64,000 nt of DNA from Anopheles merus (lineage: Eukaryota; Arthropoda; Insecta; Diptera; Culicidae). Shown in pieces: positions 14,653 through 23,573 of this stretch; positions within the stretch are counted from its first letter, which is position 1; each line of letters starts with the position of its first letter. The notes under the pieces were generated by a model. The model had not been told where the DNA came from. It did no database searches and was given only the letters and a program-made list of their open reading frames with translations. Location of the stretch: NCBI RefSeq assembly GCF_017562075.2, contig NC_054084.1, forward strand, positions 2,646,001 through 2,710,000, written 5' to 3'. A program made the translations under genes and the position numbers.

Positions 14653-15962
14653 AGTGCATTATTTTTTTGCACCGAGTTCGTTCGATGGTGAACCTTTAGT
14701 TATTAACATCGCAAGACGAGCGCATCGGGAGTCGTGAAAGTGGTCACGTAATGGCACTTGGACTGCCGAATGATTGGAAAGCACACGCAGCGGGAAGGGT
14801 TAACGGGGTGGTTAAAGGGGGGAAAGGCAACAAAAAGATTGCCAAAATAATTGCCAACTATGAGCTTATATTGCCTTTTTGCCCCTGCGCCACCGAAGCA
14901 GTCCAGGAAGCGCAAAAAAGGACCTCCGTTACCGCACCGATGATCATCCTGCGGTGTGCGCCCGGTGTTTGCTGCTGGTTGCTCGGGATGGTCGGGGATA
15001 ATAAAAACTTTACCGCATCGCGCAATACAATCGCTGCCGTCGACGAGCGCAGCGGAGCCCGTCAAATTCATCATTACCGACCAGCGCGGAACACAGACGG
15101 ATCGGTTACCCGGTGGGCCCGGGCACGGTAGGGACGCACGGGGCGGGGTCCGGGCTGCACTTGTGGCTTTCCAGAAAAACGCGAGCGAAAATGCACTCTA
15201 ATCTTCATCCCGGCAAACCTTCAATCAGCGAAAAGCTCGCTGCAAAACGGAACACACTGCATCAAGGGGATCGATTCCACACTCTCGTGCAGCAGTGTGC
15301 GGGTTGCAAGCGATGGAAAAACTTCCCTTGCGGTTGATTGGGTACGAAAGGGGTAAAAACAACAGCAGCAACCGGCGGAGGGAGAGAAGAGCAAAAAAAA
15401 AAACTTGAATGAAAATCATCCGCAAATGAGATAGCATCGCAATCATAATGCACTTTGGCTGCCGGTCGCTTCGTACGCAATCCCAACAACCATCGTGACC
15501 GGATCCGATGGGCGGGAGCAGCAAGAACACAGCAAGTCCCCAAGAGGAAGGGAACGAAGGAAAACGAACATTCCTTCCTGCACACCATCATCTGGCACGA
15601 TCTTCTTCGATCGGGGATTTGTTCTTCTTGCCGTGCCCGCCGTGCCGCCCTGGTGCTGGTGGTGGAAAAGAATGCCCTGCGGACAGGTCATTCGACACCA
15701 GCCGATCATGGCCTGAAGGGTGCCCGGGATCATTTCTCGCCCCTTGGCGGTTAGGAAGAGAGGTAGGAGGCAGCGCGGAGGGAAATTGCTTCCCCCCGTC
15801 CCTCGTCCGCGTTGGTTGGGTAAATTTGCTTCGACTGCAGATTCGAATTTCTTGATTGCTTCGTTGCATGCATCGGGACCCGAAGAAGGAAACTGATGTT
15901 GCACACCGATGTTTTGCCCGGGCCCGGTGTCCTTTTCCCTTTCCGCATATATGTTTAGAGCT

Positions 15963-15973
<11 letters not shown>

Positions 15974-15997
<24 letters not shown>
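15974..15997. repeat. (TG)n microsatellite
   Basis: Perfect TG alternation over 24 nt. Confidence 0.95.
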
Positions 15998-18484
15998 CTG
16001 GTGCAAGGATCATGATGATGATAGGTAAAGGCGCCGCAATTGGGAGGAGAAGAAAAGTATACAGATGAGACGAGTACAAACATCCGTACCGTTTGCCTCT
16101 TTTCGGGCCGATCTCGGATCGATTCCCGGGCTGTACGGGGTCGGTTTGCTGAATGGGGATGAATGCGGATCGGTTCGATTTTCATCGGCTGCACGGAGGA
16201 AAACCACGATCATACGCCAAGTGCCAGCGCCAAGAGTTGGCGACAGGCGGGCAAACACATCGCCGAGGCCGGGCGTCGGCGACGGAGGCCGGACAGCGAA
16301 TGAGAGATTCATCATGATCCATCAAAAGATATGGACGAACGATGATGAACTTTCCACTTCTCGCTTCCTCTTTCAATAGGCCGGTCCCGTCCTACCCTCC
16401 CTTCCCACTGCCTCTGAGGTTCGGTTCGTTTAGAGGTTTCTGAACTTGTTAGCTTTGGCCGAGCGCCGCGACGGCTGGATGTGATTATTATTTTCTTATT
16501 ATGGCTCGGATGCGTTTTATGTTTATAATTTTGTGCACCATTTGGCAACTGGCTTCCTGGCAGCGAAACCCTCTGCCCTACGCGTACGGTTCCTTTGCGC
16601 CCTTCCCTTCATTAACAGTCCAGAGTGCAGTTTTGCACCGGTAGTAGGGTAATAAGATGGGTTTTTTTGGGTAAGAAAGGTATCGAATACTTAGATGTAC
16701 AAGAAAGCCTGTTACTGTTTGTCCCATCCAAAAGCTGCACAAATTATACCTGTAAATAGAGAGAAGAAGAAGAAAAAGACATGTGTTAATCATAGTAAGA
16801 ATAAAGTCAAATGCAGAAAAATCACAACAGTTGTAAATGGCTTTCCTATTTTTCTATTTAGTTTTGATTTCCAGCACACATTATACGATTTCGATCCCCT
16901 GAAAAGGAGGAAAATTGGAAGAAGCCAATAGTAGCAGTAATTATACACCTCGCAAGAGGGGGAAAATTCACAGGCACCAGCAAATGCGTCGTTAGCCGTA
17001 TCTAATTACGTAGGGAGGGGGCGAATTGCTGGACTTGATGCCGGCCGTTGAAGACACGAAAGCGTTTTCAGCAGCAAGCGCTCCATGCCCGGCCCTCCCA
17101 GATGGGCAGAGGAACAAATGGTTTTTGGCCCGATCAAGATCAAGAACGCGATCAGCGGTGACGAGAGGCTTCCATCACAGCACAGCGAGCTCGATTGGTC
17201 AGATATCCAGATGGCTGCGGCGGCGACGACGAACCCACCGTGCTGCTGTTGATCAACCACGCACAGGTTTCGCTGTGATACGAGCACAGCGCAAAAAGCA
17301 ACGCCAAAGCAGTGTGTGTGTGTGTCTGTGTACCTGTGTTGGTGTCCCTCTCTCCCCCCCCCCCACCATCCGATTCCAAAAAGGGTGGGGCTGGGCTACT
17401 ACCAAAGGCACGCATATCGAAGCGTGTGTGGAAGGCGCAGGGTAAGAAATAGATAATTATTTGATAATAAAACCCGAGCACCGGCCATTGCGAGATTGCG
17501 TGAGTGAGTTCCCGGTTTTTTTTTTCTTTCTCTCTGGCACTGGGGGACCGACCAGCCGGCCCGAGTGTGAGTGCGTTTCTGGTTTCTGTGTTCTCCGTGG
17601 GCCAGGCCGAACTCGCCTCTCGCCAATCGCATCTTTCCCTCGCTTTCTACTGCTATTTATCCCACGACCGCCGCACCCGGGGAGGAATGATCGCGAACGC
17701 GATCACTGTAATCACTTTGCGATCGTTGGTTGGGCCGCACCAGTACCAGCAAAGAAAGGGGAAAGACCATGCAACATGATTCGTCGTCTTCGGGCGGAAA
17801 TGGGTGGCGATCAAGTGAGTGCTGGTGGTACGGATAGAATGGACGGCGCTGGACACACGGACGAACGACGGGGGGAGGAGGAGGAGCGTGGCGAAGGAAT
17901 GTATTTAATAATCATCGACAAAATTTTAAAAATAATTACAAAACACACCGCACGGTGCGGTTTGCAGACGGTTGGGGTAAAGGGGGTTAGTTGACGGTGG
18001 GACGATGGTAAAGAAAATGGCGGCACCGTTATTCCGTAGCAGCGGCACACACAGCTGATACAGTTATGGGCCATTTGGTAGATTATTGTGTTAGAAAAGG
18101 ATTTGCAGAACTTTTAGCAAGAGTTTGCACGTTCAACGCGACTTCACAAACAAGCAGTGCCACTTTATACTGATGTTATCACAATACAACAGCCCATTGG
18201 ATTGTTATCAGAAAAGCCTACCTAGTCTAGCTTTAAATATGATTCATCTAAATAGAAACAGCTGAATCATTCATACATCTACATCTACACAGAGGAGTGT
18301 ATGCTTTAATCTTAAATTAAAATTAACAAAAATGCTTTAAATGATCCACCAATTCATCTCAGCTTGGCTGTAAAGTTTGTAGATACACAACTCGCAAAAC
18401 TCTAGTTGGTTTTGTTCGCTTGCCGTAGAACGACGCAAAAATCATTTTAATTTTTCAATCGGCCAACTAATCACCTCCATTGAA

Positions 18485-18799
18485 TCAACGCAGCGGCGGT
18501 TCTAGCAGTTGGCGCGGTATCGTTGCATTAATAACCATAATCCTCAGCCCTGTGTCCTCAGCCTCACTCTTGCCTAGTCCGACCAGCGAATGCTGTTTGT
18601 TCTTGGTGCGTGTTCTCCACCGTACGTTTGGAGGATCCTCTGTTAGCGATTTTAAAACCGCAATGCTAGCAGATCGAACTCCGCCGAACGTACAAGCGAA
18701 GACGATCGATGCCGATAGTGCAATAAATATAGGCAACATTACGTGATGATTTCTCAAGCCCTCCGCCACTTTCCGCCTCCAAAGCCAACTCAGCCTCAT
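18485..18799 (-). CDS. Small single-span membrane protein, possibly NDUFA4/MLRQ-like
   Basis: This is a 104-codon ORF with a true ATG at 18799. The N-terminus is basic (WLWRRK, residues 5-10), followed by HHVMLPIFIALSASIVFAC (residues 18-36), which looks like one membrane span. A polar tail follows with DPPNVRWRTRTKNK (about residues 53-66). The order H-x-x-LP, hydrophobic span, then a P-x-V-x-W-x-R motif recalls the NDUFA4/MLRQ family of small respiratory-chain subunits of the inner mitochondrial membrane. However, the spacing from the histidine to the tryptophan is about nine residues longer than in NDUFA4, and the C-terminus does not match. It lies in the same orientation as the Kazal genes, about 0.9 kb beyond the 3' end of the first. 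An ATTAAA at 18446-18451 could serve as a poly(A) signal. That it is coding is likely but unproven; the family call is tentative. Confidence 0.45.
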   Translation of the reverse strand: MRLSWLWRRKVAEGLRNHHVMLPIFIALSASIVFACTFGGVRSASIAVLKSLTEDPPNVRWRTRTKNKQHSLVGLGKSEAEDTGLRIMVINATIPRQLLEPPLR

Positions 18800-19703
18800 A
18801 GATGCTCCCTCGGTCCGGTTGCTAAGGATGCGCGCGCTCTTTCCTGTTTTGGGCTACGATGGCTTTTAATTTGCACAGGATTGCGTTGCCGTTGAGAAGA
18901 CTCATAAAAGCACTCGCGCAGGCAGGAGGATGCGAATGGAATGGAAGTAGGGGATGATTTCATTAAAGCCCCATCCGAGAGCAAGCAACATGACGGTTCC
19001 ACAGGCTTTGACCGCACGGACGCACGCACGCTAGATACGCATTCCACTGTGTCAGATCGCCCGCTGCCCGAGAGCAGCGATCGGAGTGTGAGTGGAATGG
19101 AACGGCAGAACGGCATCGGATCTTGAGCAATATCGACATCAAAGATGCGACCAGGCATTCGCTTTATGAATCGGAATGGTGTGCAAATGTCATGTTCGAT
19201 CAGAACCAATCGCTGATTGAAGCAGTGACAGCAACGGTAGTATAATGATTGCATTTCCTGCCCGCTCTATGCGCACTCAGACAATGTTAAAGCCTGTGTG
19301 CGGTGTGGTCAGCCGGGGCACAGGAGGCATGCGAGAGATGGGTGGCCTCACACCGATACATTCCACCGAGGATTAGACCGTACACAACTATCGGAGAAGT
19401 GGTAGATTACGCTGATTGCAACGTCATCTGATAAAGAAGCGAATGGTTGGTTGGTGCTTCGAGAACAGAATCGAGACCATGTACTATTAAATTATGTTCG
19501 ACTGATTCGTGTCGGGGAAAGGATAATTGATTTTATTGCAAAACACAGTGTCTCGTAATGAACATTGTACACAGCTGCGAACGGAATCGGTTATTATTAG
19601 TCTTGCGCTGATTGATAAAAGCCGGTTGATTTTATCGCACGATGCAGGCACTTTACGCAATCGCCTTTTTGCAGACCGGATTTCGGGCTGTTTTTCCGGC
19701 ACA
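18800..19703. other. Spacer between the small membrane-protein ORF and the Kazal array
   Basis: No intact gene is seen. Open frames exist on both strands at 18796-19254 and 18941-19126, but neither resembles a known family. A possible retroelement zinc-knuckle remnant lies at 19250-19384 on the + strand. The probable poly(A) signal of the first Kazal gene (AATAAA read on the minus strand) is at 19532-19537. Confidence 0.5.
19250..19384 (+). mobile_element. Possible degenerate gag-type CCHC zinc-knuckle fragment
   Basis: On the + strand, codons from 19250 read CISCPLYAHSDNVKACVRC and then GQPGHRRHAR. The pattern C-x2-C-x4-H is that of the retroviral-type zinc knuckle found in the ORF1/gag proteins of insect retrotransposons. 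The expected final cysteine is replaced by Arg at 19334-19336, but a TGC lies in the neighbouring frame at 19330-19332, so a one-base slip would supply it. The frame is closed upstream by TAG at 19238-19240 and downstream by TAG. No reverse transcriptase or terminal repeat is visible nearby. It is short enough to be chance. Confidence 0.25.
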
Positions 19704-19979
19704 TCACTCTTCGGGCTGCTCCTCGATGGGCTCCTGGATAGGTTCGTCGCAAGCGCCACGGCGCAAAACTCGCAGTTCGATCGACCGTGCCGCCATTTCC
19801 TCCGCCTGGCAGTCCAGCATGCAGCGGTTAGCGTACGTGCTCAGATCCGTACCACAGACGGGGTCGTATATGCGGGGACAGGCGCAAGCACCATCCTTCG
19901 AGCGTCTGGCGTAGACACTTTCACCGCCCAGCAGAACTATCGCGGCCAGCAGCACCACCACCAAACTCCAGGAACGCAT
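19704..19979 (-). CDS. Kazal-type serine protease inhibitor, copy 1 (Arg at P1)
   Basis: The 91-residue secreted protein starts at ATG 19979. Residues 1-24 form a signal peptide (SLVVVLLAAIVLLGG core, VYA cleavage region). One Kazal domain follows with six cysteines at 32, 34, 42, 53, 57 and 77, in the motif CACPRIYDPVCG. The C1-x-C2 start marks the compact non-classical Kazal type known from blood-feeding arthropods, such as the mosquito trypsin inhibitor AaTI. By Kazal numbering P1 is Arg36, predicting inhibition of trypsin-like enzymes, possibly including thrombin or plasmin. After the last cysteine there is an acidic tail, EPIQEPIEEQPEE, which the other copies lack. It is the 3'-most gene of the array and the most divergent. 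AATAAA lies at 19532-19537, about 170 nt past the stop. Function in saliva, gut or haemolymph is inference. Confidence 0.88.
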   Translation of the reverse strand: MRSWSLVVVLLAAIVLLGGESVYARRSKDGACACPRIYDPVCGTDLSTYANRCMLDCQAEEMAARSIELRVLRRGACDEPIQEPIEEQPEE

Positions 19980-20125
19980 CTTAATTAGCTCGTTTAGCCA
20001 CGGACAGTTGAATCAATAGAAAGTAACACGTTTACGGAGTCAGGGGAAAACACACAAGTACAACTATTTCGTCAGCTGTAGCAGAAATCGCACAAAGCAA
20101 TGATTCAGTCCAGTGCGCATCGACT

Positions 20126-20141
20126 GCTGATAAATAAAAAA
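20126..20141 (-). promoter_or_regulatory. Possible core promoter of Kazal copy 1: TATA-like with a GATA site
   Basis: On the minus strand the sequence TTTTTATTTATCAG lies about 150 nt upstream of the copy 1 start codon. It combines a weak TATA-like stretch with TTATCAG, a GATA-factor site. A second TATCAG follows about 20 nt further upstream. The layout resembles the better-defined promoters of copies 3 and 4, but the sequence is not closely conserved. Confidence 0.35.
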
Positions 20142-20512
20142 CTGCTAACTGATACGGTTCTTATCGCAAAAACAAAGCTCTTAGGTTGATGTGTTGCCTT
20201 TTCGTTGGAAGTTATCATCGTAGTGGTACGATGCTTCACGCACACCAGCACACAGCATAACAAAGATGATAAAGATAGGTGCATATTCGGGGAAAAAGGC
20301 GTCCGTACGTCGAACCTATTTCATGTCGTCTAATTATAATGCACATTAGGAGATTGTACCTATGAGTCATCGTGAACTAACACATATGCCGATTTTTTGT
20401 GAGTAATACTGAAATCTAAAGGAATCGTTCACTCATAAGAGCATTAGACAGTGGTAGGATTTTGATGGTAAATAATAGCTCACAAGCTGTCAAAGTACTT
20501 GTCACTTGTCGA

Positions 20513-20941
20513 TCATGAAGAAGATACTTGAGACGTTTGGATTAATGGGACGTTATCAGCCATAATCATCGGATGCAAACCTTTGCAACACATACTAAAA
20601 AACATTCGCCTGACCAACACACGTATAATGCACTTGAGTAGTATAGAGAAACAATCAGACGAATTGAATTTATTCAATCGTTTTAACATCGGGTTTGAGG
20701 GTTCTGCATTGCACTTGTCCATCGACACTTGGTGCAGCCCAATCAAGCGGCCTTCGGGCGTGTTTTTGGTACATTCGAGATCACAATTGTTACCATAAAT
20801 GTGGTTGTCACTTCCACAGACTGGTAATAAATATAATGGGTAGATGCATGACGAATCCCGTTGAAAATCCCAGTCTAATTGTGCTGTAGTGGTCTGCAGA
20901 ACAAGAACCACGAGCAGCACCGACAGATGGACGCGCATCAT
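20513..20941 (-). pseudogene. Kazal-type inhibitor, copy 2: decaying or read-through copy
   Basis: The ORF begins at ATG 20941 with a signal peptide (residues 1-20) and a recognisable Kazal domain (SSCIYPLYLLPVCGS, then C53, C57 and C77). The second cysteine of the family, expected at residue 34, is Tyr (codon TAC, one base from TGC), so the disulfide to C53 cannot form. The stop that ends the paralogues just after the domain is gone: alignment with copy 3 shows about 37 nt missing between CCCTC and AACCCGATG, which fuses some 58 unrelated residues onto the C-terminus. The AATAAA that serves as poly(A) signal in the sisters lies inside this extended frame at 20669-20674, so transcripts ending there would have no stop codon. 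The GATA/TATA promoter module is also absent. I read it as a pseudogene. A functional variant with Leu at P1 is less likely. Confidence 0.72.
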
Positions 20942-21497
20942 TCAACGTGTCGTGTTAAGTCAACAAGGCAACAACATCTCTGATCCAAATTCATCAAAAA
21001 GCGTATTGGACGGCAATGTATTCGATAATTGCACATAACTCAACAAAGATGGATCCATTGATAGGTAAAATTCATCAAAAATGCTCGAAGATATCCACGT
21101 GAATGTCCGAAGAAATAGATCATCGATTAAGAGCCTTCGTCCAGAAATCAGGGCCACATGCGGCTATAGCTGGTAGACCTATTTAATTTATCCCAATTGT
21201 AGTACACACTACAAGATTGCACCGTTGAGTTATCTTGACTTCACACCAAGATATGAGGATTTTATGAAAGTAATATAGAATGTACTTGTCATGGATTAAT
21301 CCTAAAAAAAGGTGAAAAGGTGAGGCTTGGATTAATGAGACCTTATCAGCTATAATAATCAGATACGCACATTTGCCACGCAGCCTCAACACATATCTAA
21401 TAAACTTGATATTTTCTAAGAAACAAACAAAGGAACTTTATTTACAAAATCACTTTTACATCGGGTTGTATTACGGCATACTTAGTGCCACGTGGGG

Positions 21498-21746
21498 TTA
21501 CATCGAGGGCTCTTCATTGCACTCGCCATCCTTCACTTTGTACAACCCAATCGATTGTTTTGCGTCACAGTTTAAGTGACAATCGTTGCTGTACGTCTTG
21601 TTGTTACTCCCACAGACTGGTGAAAAATTCATATTACATGGACACAAACCGATCACCGAATTCAAGTCGGCTTGGGCCGGAGTGGTCTGGAGAACAAAAA
21701 CCGCGAGCAGCACCGATACGGCAAGCAAATGGACGCGCATCTTCAT
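21498..21746 (-). CDS. Kazal-type serine protease inhibitor, copy 3 (Met at P1)
   Basis: The 82-residue protein starts at ATG 21746 (MKMRVHLLAV). The signal peptide covers residues 1-26 and ends at PAQA. The Kazal domain has all six cysteines (35, 37, 45, 56, 60, 76) in CPCNMNFSPVCGSNNKTYSN. P1 is Met39, which suggests a target other than trypsin, such as an elastase-, subtilisin- or chymotrypsin-like enzyme; this is inferred from Kazal rules, not shown. NKT at residues 49-51 is a possible glycosylation sequon within the domain. The protein ends EEPSM, with TAA directly after. AATAAA at 21437-21442 lies about 55 nt past the stop. The promoter module is at 21825-21902. The gene appears intronless. 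Confidence 0.9.
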   Translation of the reverse strand: MKMRVHLLAVSVLLAVFVLQTTPAQADLNSVIGLCPCNMNFSPVCGSNNKTYSNDCHLNCDAKQSIGLYKVKDGECNEEPSM

Positions 21747-21824
21747 GGGTTCGATACAACTAGAGTAGAGTAGAAATTCACTGACGCTTTCAGAAACGTG
21801 TTGGGTTATATCAACAGGAGAACA

Positions 21825-21902
21825 CTATGAACAGAAGCTAAACAACGTCGCAGTTCTATATGTATGCGCACAGAGCGTATAATAAGGCTGAGACGTTATC
21901 AG
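21825..21902 (-). promoter_or_regulatory. Promoter of Kazal copy 3 (GATA site, TATA box, likely start)
   Basis: Read on the minus strand, the order is CTGATAA (GATA site, 21896-21902), TATAGAA (TATA box, 21854-21860) and, about 25-30 nt downstream, a probable transcription start in TTCATAGTG near 21825-21831. The same order occurs upstream of copy 4. CTGATAA matches the binding preference of the GATA factors that drive midgut and fat-body genes in flies, so such expression is a reasonable inference. Confidence 0.6.
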
Positions 21903-22308
21903 CAAGCAATTTTGTTTAGTAAACATGGTATTCGTTGTAGTTGTAACAACATTTCCGATGCCAATTTAACAAATAGCGTATTAAACCTGTTCTGCAATCT
22001 AGTCAATAATCGATTTGCTTCGATCTATCGCTCGAGCCCACAGACATACAACGCATCAAAGATGGATGCATATTCGTAAACCAATTTAATTTATCCCAAT
22101 GGTAGTGCACACTGCAAGATTGCTCCGTTGAGTTATATTGAGTTCACACCAACAAATTCAGAATTTGTGATAGTAATAAAGAATTCTAATACTATCGTTT
22201 AATCATGTATAATTCACTTGATACGTGTAGATATATAATACGGTTGACATGTATGAAGAAACAATCAAAGGAAATATATTTATGAAATCGGTTTTACATC
22301 GGGTTGTA

Positions 22309-22584
22309 TTACAGATATCTTGGTACTTCGCGTGGTTGCATAGAAGGTTCACTATTGCAAGCGCCATCTTTCACTTTGTGCAACCCAATCGAATGGTTTG
22401 CGTTACAGTTTAAGTGACATTCATTGTCGTACGATTTGTTGTCACTCCCACAAACTGGAGTTATTATCAAAAAGCAGGGGCAATTCTCGATGTCCAAAAT
22501 CATGCCGGCTTGGGCCGGAGTGTACTGCAGAACAAGAACCACGAGCAGGACCGATACGGCAAGGAAATAGACGCGCATCTTCAT
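22309..22584 (-). CDS. Kazal-type serine protease inhibitor, copy 4 (Leu at P1)
   Basis: The 91-residue secreted protein starts at ATG 22584 (MKMRVYFLAV). The signal peptide runs to PAQA at residue 26. Six cysteines at 35, 37, 45, 56, 60 and 76 lie in CPCFLIITPVCGSDNKSYDN. P1 is Leu39, predicting chymotrypsin- or elastase-like targets. NKS at 49-51 is a sequon at the same place as in copy 3. The tail runs nine residues past EPSM (QPREVPRYL) because the TAA that ends copy 3 reads CAA here. The poly(A) hexamer is the variant CATAAA at 22279-22284. The promoter is very similar to that of copy 3. No intron is seen. Confidence 0.9.
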   Translation of the reverse strand: MKMRVYFLAVSVLLVVLVLQYTPAQAGMILDIENCPCFLIITPVCGSDNKSYDNECHLNCNANHSIGLHKVKDGACNSEPSMQPREVPRYL

Positions 22585-22660
22585 GGGTTCAAAAAAGCTG
22601 TAGTGCAGAATGTTACTGACGCTTTCAGAAACGTGTTGGATTGAATCAGCAGAAGAACAC

Positions 22661-22749
22661 TATGAACAGAAGCTAAACAACGTCGCAGTTTTATATGTAT
22701 GTGGGCAGGGCGTATAATAAAGCTGAGACGAAGCGCAAGATGTTATCAG
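22661..22749 (-). promoter_or_regulatory. Promoter of Kazal copy 4 (GATA site, TATA box, likely start)
   Basis: On the minus strand: CTGATAA at 22743-22749, consensus TATAAAA at 22689-22695, and a likely start around TTCATAGTG near 22661-22667, giving a leader of about 80 nt. The segment is closely similar to the copy 3 promoter. The GATA-TATA gap is about 47 nt here and about 36 nt in copy 3. Confidence 0.65.
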
Positions 22750-23318
22750 CAAGTAATTTTGTTTTGTAAACAAGGCATTCATTCTAGTCCTAACAACATT
22801 TCCGAAGCCAATTTAATACATTGCGTATTAAACTTGTTCTGCAATCTGGTCAAAATTTGATTTCATTCGATCCATCCCTGGAGCGCACGGACACACAACG
22901 CAAGAAAGATGGACTCATAGATAGTTGCATATTCGTTGACCAATTTAATTTATTTAATTTATTTAAAGGTCGAATTTATGAGAGTAACACACAAGTCCAA
23001 TGCTATTGTTTACTCAAAAGAGCATAAAAAGGTGATATCGTGTCGTATTGTATCGACGACAAACAGAAACTCACAAACTGTCAATATACTTATCACTAGT
23101 AGATCTCGCAGAACGTGATCTTGGATTGGATTGGCTTGTATTAATAAAACCATATCAGCGATAATAATCGGAAGCAATTCTTTGTAACACATTCGCCACA
23201 CCAACACACCTATAAAACACTTGATTTGTATGAAGAAATAATCAAAGAAACTGCATTTATTAGATCGATTTTACATCGGGTGGTATGAAAGCACTCTTAA
23301 TGCCACGTGAGGCTTCAT

Positions 23319-23573
23319 TTAGAACTCTCCATTGCAATTGCCATCCTTCACTTTGTGCAGCCCGATCGAACGGCCGGTGGGTGTTTCACTGGCACACTTT
23401 AACACGCATTCGTTGGAGTACGACTGGTTGTTGCTAGCACAGACTGGACGGTAGATGAGCTGGCAGGCGCATGTCGCCATTTCCGAGTTGATGTCCGCCT
23501 GGGCCGGAGTGGTCTGCAGTGCCAGAACCACGAGCAGCACCGATACGGCAAGCAGATGGACGCGCATCTTCAT
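23319..23573 (-). CDS. Kazal-type serine protease inhibitor, copy 5 (Leu at P1)
   Basis: An 84-residue protein is called from ATG 23573 (MKMRVHLLAV), the start shared with copies 3 and 4. The open frame extends 20 codons further to 23633 but only to a TTG, so I do not use it. The signal peptide is residues 1-26. Cysteines at 35, 37, 45, 56, 60 and 80 lie in CACQLIYRPVCASNNQSYSN. P1 is Leu39. Two features set it apart: Ala replaces the usual Gly after the third cysteine (VCA, not VCG), and the loop between cysteines 5 and 6 is longer (ASETPTGRSIG), as in copy 2. NQS is a possible sequon. AATAAA is at 23256-23261. It is the 5'-most gene of the array in the direction of transcription. Confidence 0.88.
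   Translation of the reverse strand: MKMRVHLLAVSVLLVVLALQTTPAQADINSEMATCACQLIYRPVCASNNQSYSNECVLKCASETPTGRSIGLHKVKDGNCNGEF

Larger units (their letters stand above)
123..18484. other. Gene-free intron stretch, 3' part of the dachsous intron
   Basis: I see no supportable gene here. The open frames on both strands are short, switch frame often, and are full of HTHTHT, CVCVCV or SLSLSL tracts produced by microsatellites. The stretch contains dinucleotide and trinucleotide repeats (listed separately), a 27-base G run at 14570-14596, and scattered AT-rich islands with TAATTA/TAATTG and GATA-type motifs, for example 4862-4920 and 7546-7612. Regulatory function is possible but cannot be shown from one sequence. 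Confidence 0.7.

Noticed and set aside
18941..19126. 61-codon + strand ORF with ATG (MEVGDDFIKAPS...)
   Set aside because: Protein-like at first sight, but antisense to another open frame, with no signal, domain or poly(A) support.
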